In this document: positions 1-10,242 of the stretch, in pieces
How the letters are laid out: each line of letters opens with the position of its first letter
Numbering within the stretch: the first letter of the stretch is position 1
The notes under the pieces: model-generated
What the model was told of the DNA's origin: nothing
What the model saw: the letters and a program-made list of their open reading frames with translations, nothing else
Database searches by the model: none
Assembly (NCBI GenBank): GCA_015179125.1
Contig: WHVA01000465.1
Location: 27,002 to 91,001 of the forward strand
Source of the DNA: Gautieria morchelliformis
Lineage: Eukaryota; Basidiomycota; Agaricomycetes; Gomphales; Gomphaceae
Direction: 5' to 3'
DNA: 64,000 nucleotides
Translations under genes and position numbers: made by a program

Positions 1-598
1 TGATCACCCACACAAGTGCTTGGAGATGACACAACACTGTTCCAGGCACTATTCAGCAAGAAGCCAAATACAGCACGTCTAGAAGAATTTGGGAGGAACT
101 GCTGGGTCATGGTACCGGATCAACACCGGGCTAAACCTGATCCAAAAACAGAGGAGCACATATTCGTTGGAGTAGCTGAACATGCAAAAGCTTGGAAATA
201 TTACAATAAAGCTTTGAAGCTGGCTCAGATCTCAAGAAACATCACATTCAATGAAAACAACAATAAACTCTATACTATCCCGAATAATGACAACAACAAC
301 GCCAATGACATGGCACTGCTTGAGGGGGAGCAGGCACCACATCAGCATGTGCCAGAACCAATCCCATCTACCCCACAGACGTCATCACCCCAGTCGACCC
401 CCATTCCTGATCCACCTGAACAAGCGCCAGCTCCACAGATTCAATGGATGGTGCATATTACTCAAAGGCTGGATTATCAGAAGCTGCACAACTTGGGCTG
501 TACCAAGCAGGCTTATGTAATGCGGGAAATCGTCACCAAGTCCAAGAATTACAGGGCACCAGTATCATGTGATGATGTGCCAATATGGGAGGAAGCAA
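1..598 (+). pseudogene. Fragment of copia-A pol (integrase C-terminal part and hinge)
   Basis: The translation matches, almost residue for residue, the integrase C-terminal region and proline-rich hinge of the copia-A element on the minus strand near 23560-24160 (shared GKKPN/SKKPN, CWVMVPDQ and EHIFVGVAEHAKAW blocks). Similarity runs from the first base of the window, so the fragment continues upstream. It stops at 598/599, where the Helitron begins. The reverse transcriptase that should follow is absent. Many differences from the intact relative are CG to TG or CA changes, which points to an old, methylation-decayed copy. It cannot encode a working protein. Confidence 0.85.
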
Positions 599-873
599 TC
601 TAAGAGTTAAACGCGCTCAGTGGGTTGTGGGCGTCGAGGCTGACTAATAATATTACAAATAATATTACATAATAATTAGGTCAGCGGAGCGAGCGGCGCA
701 GCCGCGAGCCCTAGGCCCAGGCCCAGCGCAGACCTTGCCGGTACAGCACTGGGTGACCTGGCAGACGCTGCGCAGCCAGTCCCCTCTGCCCTCCTTCTAC
801 CATCATCCCATCCCATCCCATCCCTCCCACCACCTGCATCTCTTCTATTAACTTCCTATCTAGGTTCTTTCTG

Positions 874-1640
874 GTGAGTTTGATGCTACTGAAACTGCCT
901 TTTTTTATGTTTGTTATTTATAATTTCGCTTTTTTGGCCTTTTTTAGGGACTTTTCAAGTGATATTTGTCCTGTCACTGCTGCACCTGCTATCTGGCTGT
1001 TTCTGGTGAGTGCTATGCTATTGTGCCTGCCTTTTCTTGATGCTTATTATGTTCTTTTTTGCTATAATTTCGCTTTTTTGGCTTTTTTTAGGCACTGCTC
1101 AAGTGATATTTGTCCTGTCACTGCTGCACCTGCTATCTGGCTGTTTCTGGTGAGTGCTATGCTATTGTACCTGCCTTTTCTTGAGGCTTATTATCTTCTT
1201 ATTTGCCATAATTTCGCTTTTTTGGCTTTTATTAGGCACTTTTCAAGTGACATTCTTTCTGTCACTGCTGCACTTGCTACCTGGCTGTTTCTGGTGAGTG
1301 TTATGGCATTGTACCTGGCTTTTCTTGATGCTTATTATCTTCTTATTTGCCATAATTTCGCTTTTTTGGCTTTTTTTAGGCACTTTTCAAGTGACATTTG
1401 TCCTGTCACTGCTGCACCTGCTACCTGGCTGTTTCTGGTGAGTGTTATGGTATTGTATCTGCCTTTTCTTGATGCTTATTATGTTGTTATTTGCTATAAC
1501 TTTGCTTTTTTGGCATTTTGTAGGCACTTTTCAAGTGCATTTGTCCTGTCACTACTGCATACCCTACCTGGGTATTATCCCCTTTCTGGTAAGTTTTTGT
1601 AACTGTATCTGCTGTTTGCAGTATTTATATTAGGATCAGT
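874..1640 (+). repeat. Helitron leader: about five 144-base tandem units with splice-like borders
   Basis: The block AATTTCGCTTTTTTGGC recurs at about 922, 1066, 1210, 1354 and 1499 (the last diverged), a period of 144 bases. Each unit has a T-rich tract ending TTTAGG, a 58-base segment, and then GGTGAGT or a close variant, so each looks like a small exon between an acceptor and a donor. Units are open in one frame and give a hydrophobic 242-residue ORF, but the repetition and position before the Rep gene make a leader more likely than a protein. Helitron-2 carries diverged units of the same kind. Confidence 0.7.
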
Positions 1641-1749
1641 GGCTTTGCAATCCGTCTGAGATACCCGCACAGCCTGTTTTCCCTGAGTTTGCCTTATTCT
1701 GCTTGCGATGTAAGTCTGATATTGATATCTTTATTCTCTCTCTACTCTT

Positions 1750-4700
1750 ATGCCTGCATTTCTCAGGGATCCATCTACCCCAGAGAGCATCCGTCGGCAG
1801 GTGCGTCAAAGTGCGAGGGAGGGGCAGGAGGTAATGACACCACCCAGTCATCGGAGAGCGCGTCGGAGAGCGCATATTGGAGCTCAGAACCAGCCACCCC
1901 CTCCACCACCACCTTTTGCCATCCCTCACCCTCCTTCTAGAAGCAGTGCAGCCGATCCTTTTCAACAACCTGTGGCAGGGCCATCACATCCACCAATGCC
2001 TGCGGGGCCATCACTTGCTCCTGATCCCAGTCCTACAGAGCAGGTGGCAGCCCTTCGTGCTCAGTTAGCAGTTATCACACCATGGCAGCCCCTGAGAGGA
2101 CATAGGCCAGACCCTGTACAGCCAGCTCCATTGCACCCTCCTACGCTTGCGGGGCCATCATATCCACCTGATCCCAGTCCTGGAGAGCAGGTGGCAGCCC
2201 TTCGTGCACAGTTAGCAGCTATCCCACGATTACAGCCCCTCAGAAGAAATAGGCCTGACGCTGGACGGCCAGCTCCTGTAGCAGGTTCTGCAGCAATTGC
2301 TCAGTTGCGTGCTCAGGCGGCTGGAATTGGACAACCTGTAGTAGGCTCTACAGCGGTGGCAGATTTGCGTGCTCATGCTGCTGGGTTACAGCCTATCCCA
2401 GCACAGCCCTTGGGAAGACACAGGCAGGCACCTTTACAACCAGCTCCTAGACCTCCTGTAGTAGGTTCTGCAGCAATTGCTCAGTTGCGTGCTCAGGCGG
2501 CTGGAATTGGACATTTGGCAGTAGGCTCTACAGCGGTGGCAGATTTGCATGCTCACACTGCTGGTATACAGCCTATCCCAGCACAGCCCTTGGGAAGACC
2601 CAGGCAGGCACCTTTACAACCAGCTCCTAGACCTCCTGTAGTAGGTTCTGCAGCGGTCGCAGCATTGCGGGCTCAGGCTAATGCAGTAAGACCAATGCCT
2701 CGGCTAATCCCTGCACTTCTGCGGCCTCTTCAGCGACTGCCTGCACCTCCTCAGCCTCCTCAGCCTCCTCAGCCACTCCCTGCACCTTCACAGCCTCTTC
2801 AGCCACTCCCTGCACCTCCTCGGCCTCCTCAGCCACTCCCTGTACCTCGGCAGCATCCTCAGCGACCTCCTCCTCCTGTTCCACTTGGTCGCTCTAGAAT
2901 AATTGAGGCAGATGTGCAGCGTCATGATCTGGGTCCCATGGTTATTCCCTGCCCTGACTGTGGAGCATTACACTGGATGGCAGAACGCCTGCAGAGATCC
3001 TCAAATCGGCGGCCCAGATTTGGTGATTGCTGTATGGAAGGAAAGGTGCAGCTTCCAGAGCTGCCAGTGCTCCCTCAGCCATTGAGACGGCTCTTAGAGG
3101 GCCAGGACCCTGAGGCCAAACAGTTTCGCAAGAACATCAGGCAGTACAATGCTACATTTGCATTGACTTCCTTGGGAGCCGACTTTGATCTAGATTTGCT
3201 TCGGGAGGGTCGTGGTCCATATGTCCTCAAGCTGCAGGGCGAACTGTATCATATTCATGGCTCTCTCATCCCTAACCCTGGGAGGCGGATACAGTATGCC
3301 CAACTTTATATATATGATCCAGCATTGGCTTTGGCACAGAGGAACACGCGTAACCCAGGTCTGTCTTCAACTATCATGGGAGACTTGCAGGAAATGCTCC
3401 TCTTATGCAATCCTCATGTTCCCATATATAGACAAGCGGCTGAGAGGCTCAGAGCTCAGGGACAGAATGGTGAGATCCGGGCTAGGCTCACATACAGGGA
3501 ACACAGGGATCCTAGGAGGTATAATATCCCTACTGCGGATGAGATTGCGGTGGTTCTTCCTGGAGATGGCATCATCCCTGAACCTAGGGATGTTATTGTC
3601 CAGCTCAAAGGTGGACACTTTCGAAGGGTATCCGATATGAATCCAAACTATGCCTCTCTTCACTATGTCTTGCTCTTTCCCAGGGGAGAGTTGGGGTGGC
3701 AACCTGGTATTCGCTATGGCCAATTACCAGACGGGCGTGAGCGAAGTGGGCGTGTCACCCAAATTCAGTTCCATTCCTATCGTCTCTTCCAGAGAACAGA
3801 AGAACCTACAACACTCCTGCGCGCTGGCAAATTATTCCAGCAGTACATTGTAGACTCTTGGGCCGCTGCAGAGCAAAGCAGGCTGTGGTGGATCAGGACA
3901 AATCAACACACTCTCCGTGCTGAGATGTATAACCAGATGATGGATGCCTTTCATCGCAATGACAATGACAGAGATCCAAACAACTTGGGCATAAGATCCA
4001 TTCTGCCTGCCACATTTCAGGGGGGGACACGGGACATGCAGGAAAACCTGCAGAACTCTCTGGCCATTTCAAGGAAGTATGGTGTGGCAGATCTCTTTAT
4101 TACCATGACTGCCAATCCCAACTGGAAGGAGGTAATTGGATGCATTGTTGCCCGGACAAACTCCTCAGGACAGGCCTGACCTGGTGTCGCGGGTGTTCCA
4201 GCTCAAAAAGAAATACCTCATTGACTTGATCGTCAAGGAAAGATTTTGGGGGAAACCGTCGCTCGCGTCCACACCATTGAATTCCAGAAAAGGGGACTCC
4301 CACACATGCATATTCTTATCTGGTTTGAACGAGATTCCAAGATCAGACATCCACATGAGGTGGATTCAATGATTTCGGCAGAGTTCCCTGATCCAGAGAC
4401 TCATCCTGTCCTCTACCGGTTGGTCTGTGAGCTGATGACACATGGTCCCTGTGGACAAATGAATCCAAACGCACCCTGCATGGAAAATGGCAAGTGCAAG
4501 AAAAACTTCCCAAAGCCGTTCTGTGAGGAAACCAGTCTGAATGAGGATGGATATCCAAAATATCGTCGTCGCAATGATGGAAGGCTGCACAATGTCAGAG
4601 GTGACATGCTGGACAACAGATGGGTTGTGCCATACTCTGCTCTGCTCTTGCTCAAATTCTGGTGTCACATCAACCCTGAGCTCACCATCAATGTGAGGTG

Positions 4701-7053
4701 TATCAAGTATATCCACAAGTATCTCTACAAGGGCCATGATCGGACCACCATGGAGTTTGGTCGCACCCAGGATGAAATTAAGCAGTACCTGGATGCTCGC
4801 TATGCCAGTGCTCATGAGGCCTGTTGGAGGTTGCTGGAGCGGGAAATCCACACCCAGGTGCCTGCAGTCATGGCACTGCCAGTCCATGAAAAGGACCATC
4901 ACACAATCATCTTTGATCCCAACCAGGATGCGGACAACATCCTGGAAAGGGCTGAGGCAAAAAAGACACCGCTCATGGCTTACTTTGAGGCCAATGATAT
5001 CTACCCTGAAGCACGTGATCCGCTCTATGTGGAGTTTCCTGAGCATTTTACCTGGCAAGCACAGGAAAAGGTATGGACACCACGCCAAAGAAGATTTAGC
5101 ATCGGTCGCCTTCACTTTGCAAACCCTAAATCAGGAGAGAGATTTTTTGTGCGCACTCTCCTCACAGTGGTCAAGGGGGCTAGATCCTTTGAGGAGCTTA
5201 GGTTGGTGGATGGCATACAATATGCTACTTACAAGGAGGCCTGTCGTGCAAGGGGACTTCTGGATGATGATCAGGAGTGGAGGTTGTGTCTCCAGGAAGC
5301 CAGTGGCATGAAAACAGGTGCTCAGCTCAGACATCTCTTTGCCACCATCCTTGGCCATTGCAATCCATCGGGCCCTGGCAGATTATGGGATGGCTTCAGG
5401 GAGCACATATGTGATGATCTCAGACATCAGCTCCAAATCAGACATGGTATGCAGAATCCACAGGACGATCAGGTTTATGATTTTGGCCTCTTTCTCTTGG
5501 AAAAAATCCTCCAGCAGGGTGGAATGTCCTTGAGCAGCTTTGATGATATGCCTCGGGTGGCAGGCGAGTAGGAGGCCCTCATTGGAAACAGGTTCATAGC
5601 TGAGCAGAGGGACTATGACCCTGTTGCAGAGAGGGACATAGCTGATGAGGAGATTCCCAGGCTGAATGAGGGGCAAAGGCCTGCGCATGATCAGATATTA
5701 CGGTCGGCACTGACCAGAGATGCTCATGGGAAACCTGATGGACAAATGTTTTTTGTCACTGGCTCAGGTGGTGCTGGGAAATCATTCACATGGAACACTC
5801 TAATCCACTCCTGTAGAGCAGAGAGCCTCATTGTGATTGCAGTAGCCTCATCTGCAATGGCTGCACTTATCCTCACTAAGGGTACAACCTCTCATAGCAT
5901 GCTTGGAATTCCCATTCCTGTCCATGAGCGCTCTTTCTCCTCCATCAAAAAGAACTCTGACAAGGCTGACATGCTGAGACAGGCCAGTCTCCTCATCTGG
6001 GATGAGGCTGCAATGCAGCATCGCCATGCCATAGAGGCCATTGACAGGACACTGAGGGATTTCCTTGACCAGCCTGACAGACCCTTTGGTGGCATCACAG
6101 TCGCCTTTGGAGGTGACTTTCAGCAGACTCTCCCAATTGTCCCTAAAGGCTCCAAGGAGGATATCGTGGGAGTTACCCTTCAGAAGTCATATCTGTGGCC
6201 AAAGATCAGGGTCCTCCATCTGACAGAGAACATGCGGGTGAGAAATGACCCTGACAGAGCCAGGTTTGCAGAATGGCTGCAGAATGTGGGCCAGGGAAAG
6301 GATCTCCCACTAGATCATACGTTCTCACTCCCTCCTCACATGGTTTGTGGCCCTGGAATTGAAGATCTGATCCAGGAAATATACCCTGGCATTGGCAATC
6401 AAGTCCCTGCCCAGGAGAATTACTTTCTGGAGCGTGCCATCCTCTGTGCCAGAAACACTGAGGTCAATGAGATCAATTCCATGGTGTTTAGGGAGTTTCC
6501 AGGTGATGCTCAGGTCTTGCACTGCGCAAATTCCATTGAAGAATCCGACGATATAGATCGGTATCCTGTGGAGTATCTGAATTCCATAGAGATGGGCTGT
6601 CTTCCTCCTGCTCGCTTGGAAGTCAAGCCTGGAGTGCCTCTGATGCTGTTGCGCAATTTGGATCAGAAGCAAGGACTATGCAATGGGACCAGGTTGCGGT
6701 TGGTGAGGATAAGCATTAGAGTGTTGGAGGTCAGGATCATCTCAGGTCCATGTGCAGGAAATATTGCTTTCATCCCCAGGATCATCATTAAGCCATCAGA
6801 GGGAGAGTTGCCATTTGTGCTGCAAAGGAGGCAGTTTCCAGTGCGTTTGGCATTTGCAATGACCATCAACAAGTCTCAGGGACAGTCTTTGGGTACGGTT
6901 GGGCTGGACCTGAGATATCCAGTGTTTGGACATGGTCAGTTGTATGTTGGTGTATCAAGAGGGACCAATTGGAACAGAGTCAAGGTCTTGCTTGAGGAGG
7001 GTTTGGACACAACCAACATAGTATATAAAGATGTATTACTTAGAGCTCCCTGA
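1750..7053 (+). pseudogene. Helitron Rep/helicase (RepHel) with two frameshifts and one stop
   Basis: Rolling-circle replication initiator fused to a PIF1-family helicase. Order: a Pro/Ala-rich N-terminus with repeats, the Helitron-like N domain (LHYVLLFPRGE), the Rep HUH motif (GLPHMHILIW, about 4294-4323), the two-tyrosine motif (KYIHKYLYKGHD, about 4705), then a PIF1 helicase with Walker A GSGGAGKS (about 5760), Walker B IWDEA, GGDFQQ, and a C-terminal motif with TINKSQGQSL and YVGVSRG. Three lesions: an extra G near 4138, a missing G in the G run near 4249 (the two restore frame) and TAG at 5569. The start at 1750 gives MPAFLRDP; splicing of 1710-1766 would instead create an ATG giving MDPSTP. 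Otherwise the gene is complete, about 1760 codons. Confidence 0.9.
2282..2680 (+). repeat. 180-base in-frame tandem repeat in the RepHel N-terminus
   Basis: Two nearly identical 180-base units (starting about 2282 and 2462) and a partial third (about 2642) encode copies of a block containing VGSAAIAQLRAQAAGIG and PLGRHRQAP. Downstream (2700-2880) is a run of CCTCAGCCTCCT-like repeats encoding PQPPQPLPAP. The shared region of Helitron-2 has fewer units, so the region expands and contracts. Confidence 0.85.
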
Positions 7054-7209
7054 TTTTTTAATATCCACTTCTCTTGATATGGTTTATGTGTTTGACTTCA
7101 TTTTACTTGATGCAAATTGATTACTTTGGTTTTCCCCAATGTACTTGACCTTACTGATATGTTAGACTTACTGATGCATTTGACCTTACCGAGGCGCTTG
7201 ACCTACACC

Positions 7210-7237
7210 CCTGCGCGAAGCGCAGGTACCCACCTAG
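7210..7237 (+). other. Helitron-1 3' terminus: hairpin plus CTAG
   Basis: The stem CCTGCGC (7210-7216) pairs perfectly with GCGCAGG (7220-7226) around a GAA loop. Seven bases later comes CTAG (7234-7237), followed by T. A 3' hairpin shortly before CTRR and insertion before T define canonical Helitron ends; it is the presumed termination signal of rolling-circle transfer. Confidence 0.88.
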
Positions 7238-8963
7238 TTACACTATATGAAAACAGCTCGGTGGGTTGTGGGCGTCAAGCTTATGTCAGGTTTTAGGTCA
7301 TTAATTGGTCAGCGGCACGTGAGCGGCACAGCCACGAGCCCCTGGCCTGACCGGTTGACGCCGGTCTACCGGTCCAGCGCTGGCTGCGGTCCAGAACCGG
7401 TCTCGCGAGGACCCATCGGTCTTCCGTTCCTCCGCAGGAACAGCTGCGTAGCCCTGCCGCCCATTCTTCCCTCCCACCACCACCATCCCACCTGTTAGCA
7501 TTCTACTGGGGTGTTATAGTGCCATTCTGGTGAGTTTTGTACCTGCCTTTTGTTGTCATGTTTCTTATGTGGCTATGTCGCTTTTTTTTTGGCCTTTTTT
7601 AGGCTCTTTGCAGGTGACATAGGTCCTTCCACTGCTGTACTTCCTACCTGGGCATTATACCCCACTCCTGGTGAGCTTTATGCTGCTGTTTCTGCCCTTT
7701 TAAGGTCTGTTCTGTTTTTATTTCTTACATTTTCGCTTTTTTTTGGCATTTTTTGGCATTTTTTAGGCTCTTTGCAGGTGACTTTGGTCCTTTCACTGCT
7801 GTCCATTCTACCTGGGCATTATTCCCCTATTCTGTGAGTTTGATGCTACTGTATCTGCTATTTTAAGTATTTATATGAGGACCAGTGTCTCTGCAAGCCC
7901 TCTGGTAAAGGTTATTGTTTTATTTGGCCTTTTTAGGCTTATTTAGCCTCTCATGCCAGATATACCCTCCCTGACTGCTCTCCCTTGGGTATGTTTTCAT
8001 GCTCCTATCAGTTTCCCTCTTTTAGGCTAATTTTGTTTCTGTTTCTGTTTGAAATAGATATCTTTAAATTTGTGCTTGCAATGTATGTCTGATATTGGCA
8101 GCTTTATTGTTGCTCTACTCTTATGCCTGCATTCCTCAGGGATCCATCTACTCCACAGAGAAATCGCCAGCAGCAGCGTCAAAGGGCAAGGGAGGTGTGG
8201 GAAGGTCGTATGATGTCGCCCAATGATCGCAGAGGACATGTGCTTGCTGCTGCTGCTATCAGAGCTCAGGACCAGCCACCCCCTCCACCGCAGCCTTTCG
8301 CCATCCCTCACCCTCCTCCTAGAAGTGATGTTGCTGATCCTTTTCAACAACCTGTGGCTGGGCCATCACGTCCTCCTGATCCCAGTCCGGGAGAGCAGGT
8401 GGCAGCCCTTCGTGCTCAGTTAGCAGCTATCCCAGCAGCCCCACCCTTGAGAAGATACAGGCAGGAGCCTATACAGCCACCTCCTATTCGTCCTATAGTT
8501 GGTTCTGCTGGAATTGCAGACTTGCGTGCTCAGGCAGCTGCATTGCAGCCTTTGGGAAGGCACAGGCCTGCAACTGTACAACCAGCACCTCCTCCTCCTG
8601 TAGTAGGTTCTGCAGGAGTGGCAGCATTGTGTGCTCAGGCCAATGCAATAAGACCAATGCCTCCGCTACTCCCTGCGCTTTTGCGGCCTCTTCAGCGACT
8701 CCCTGCTCCTCCTCAGCCTCCTCAGTGACTCCCTGCACCTCCTCAGCCTCCCCAGCCATTCCCTGCACCTCCTCAGCCGTTCCCTGCACCTCCTCAGCCG
8801 CTCCATGCACCTCCACAGCCTCTTCAGCCACTCCCTGCACCTCCTCAGCCTCCTCAGCCACTCCCTATACCTCAGCAGCGTCCTCAGCGACCTCCTCCTC
8901 CTATTCCACTTGGTCGCTCTAGAATAATTGAGGCGGATGTGCAGTGTCATGATCTGGGTCGCA
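7238..8963 (+). mobile_element. Helitron-2, truncated relative joined directly to Helitron-1
   Basis: After the CTAG of Helitron-1 the sequence repeats the Helitron-1 start: a short AT-rich stretch, then GCTCGGTGGGTTGTGGGCGTC (Helitron-1 has GCTCAGTGGG at 615-624). The same leader type with exon-like cassettes and the same protein N-terminus follow. Homology is lost at 8963, where a reversed family C LTR begins, so Rep and helicase domains are missing. The exact 5' base is uncertain: 7238 if the two elements abut, about 7258 if only the strongly shared block counts. Confidence 0.7.
8123..8963 (+). pseudogene. N-terminal fragment of a Helitron RepHel gene
   Basis: Same start context as Helitron-1 (MPAFLRDPSTP) and the same putative 57-base intron (8083-8139) whose removal would create an ATG. 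The Pro/Ala-rich region with VGSAGIADLRAQAA and PQPPQPLPAP blocks aligns throughout. A TGA at 8726 interrupts the frame where Helitron-1 has CCA. The coding sequence ends at the LTR boundary just after the block preceding the N domain (IIEADVQCHDLG). No catalytic domain is left. Confidence 0.85.
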
Positions 8964-9418
8964 TGTAGAGTTCTTAGAAAGCTAGAATCAAATATACTCT
9001 CTCAGTGAATTTATTGTCACTGATGTATTAATACAATACCTAGAATCAAATATACTACATGATTTTCAGTCAACATGCTATGTAAATATGAAGAATACTA
9101 CTCGCCTCTCTCAGTGAATTTATTGTCACTGAGAGAGGAGTGTAATCCTGTCTCAGAAGGCATATACTTGCACCCGGCCCTTTAGCGCCCAAGGGCTCAC
9201 GCGTCGAAGTCATTTCAAACTCCGCTGGGTGCAGCCGCCTGTGAAAGTAGAAATAACAGAATGAAATGGAGAGATAGAGAGTGACTGGAAAATTTCGAAA
9301 ATAAACAGAGAGATGGATGCATGGTACAAGAACAATGTGAGAAACAATTGGAAACACCACACAATAAATTGAACATATTATGCTTGATTTTGGTGCAGGA
9401 GCATAAATGCACCCAACA
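8964..9418 (-). mobile_element. Diverged solo LTR of the copia-C family, reversed
   Basis: Reverse complement of the family C LTR: it begins TGTAGAG (the LTR end TCTACA reversed) and ends GCACCCAACA (the LTR start TGTTGGGTGC reversed). The inner blocks for the tRNA-like GCTGCACCCAGCGGAGT region and the conserved hairpin are present but altered. The flanking five bases differ (TCGCA and GAAGA), and the flanks are Helitron on one side and unrelated DNA on the other, so the site has been rearranged. Confidence 0.82.
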
Positions 9419-9503
9419 GAAGATGCTAGGGAGTGATGAGGGGGAACATAGAGGTAGCGCAGTAGGAGAAATAAACCGGTCATGACACTGAGTATGGTGC
9501 ATG

Positions 9504-9558
9504 TCTGTCAATGTCTGTCACCAAAGGTCAGCACCATCCACGTTCTTCGTAAACCATC
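9504..9558 (+). repeat. Left part of an unclassified dispersed repeat (R1), split by copia-B
   Basis: The stretch with GTGCATGTCTGTCA and GTTCTTCGTAAACCATC matches 30133-30171. Its continuation lies at 14697, after copia-B. No coding potential or known termini were recognised. Confidence 0.65.
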
Positions 9559-9653
9559 TGTGGGAATAGCAACATGAGGGGTGACGCAAGCAAACCGTGT
9601 CACCCCTGTCATGCCATGTGACAAACAACTCAAGGTTTCATTGTTCTTTTCGA
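9559..9653 (+). repeat. Truncated 5' LTR of copia-B
   Basis: The first 95 bases match the start of the 3' LTR at 14326 (shared GCAAACCGTGTCACCC and ACAAACAACTCAAGG). The match ends at GTTCTTTT, after which internal gag-like DNA follows. Confidence 0.85.
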
Positions 9654-9794
9654 CTCACCGAATACCTGACTCCACCCTGATCTGCATACATAGCAAATCC
9701 TCCCTGACAGAATGATGGGCACTGATCGTAAAAGAATTCTCAACAAAAGGAGCATTTGCACAAGCGGATTTGCATACCCATTTCATGGAGTCTA

Positions 9795-10237
9795 TGTTGG
9801 GTGCATTTATGCTCCTGCACCAAAATCAAGCATAATATATTCGATTTATTGTATGGTGTTTCAATCTCTTCTCACATTGTTCTTGTACCATGCACCCATT
9901 TCTCTGATCATTTTCGAAATTTTCCAGTCACTCCCTACCTCTCCATTTTATTTTGTTATTTCTATTTTCACAAGCGGCTGCACCCAGCGGAGTCTGAATT
10001 GACTTAGACGCGCGAGCTCTTGGCGCTAAAGAGCCGGGTAGTAGTACATGCACAGTGAGACAGATTTCCCCCTCTCTCAGTGACAAATAAATTCACTGAG
10101 AGAGGCAAGTAAATTAGTCTAGTGTTCTTTTGATTTATTGACCTAGAAATCCTCTGTAGTGAATTAATTTCTAGTTTCTAGTCTATTCTTTTGAGCAACA
10201 AGTCCATACCTACTGCCTATAATTCCTGTCCTCTACA
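9795..10237 (+). mobile_element. Solo LTR of the copia-C family inside copia-B gag
   Basis: Starts TGTTGGGTGCATTTATG and ends CTGTCCTCTACA. It is flanked by GTCTA on both sides (9790-9794 and 10238-10242), a clean 5-base target duplication, so it is a true insertion later reduced by LTR recombination. At 443 bases it is shorter than the 498-base LTRs of copia-C because it lacks the second hairpin-half block near the 3' end. Confidence 0.92.
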
Positions 10238-10242
10238 GTCTA

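Larger units (their letters stand above)
599..7237 (+). mobile_element. Helitron-1, near-complete rolling-circle transposon
   Basis: The 3' terminus is textbook Helitron: a perfect 7-base stem with GAA loop, seven bases, then CTAG followed by T. The 5' end is placed at the TC at 599-600 because similarity to the copia-A host fragment stops there, directly after an A; Helitrons insert between A and T. A single Rep/helicase gene fills 1750-7053. No target duplication is expected. The 5' boundary is inferred from loss of homology; the first block shared with Helitron-2 (CAGTGGGTTGTGGGCG or similar) starts only near 617, so the real start may lie anywhere in 599-617. Confidence 0.8.

Noticed and set aside
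874..1602. 242-codon hydrophobic ORF resembling a multi-pass membrane protein
   Set aside because: It is a translation of 144-base tandem units with splice-like borders in a Helitron leader; the T-rich tracts create the Phe/Leu runs.
8493..8950. Glu/Val-rich and Ser/Ala-rich ORFs over the Helitron-2 proline region
   Set aside because: Shadows of CCTCAGCCTCCT repeats in other frames.
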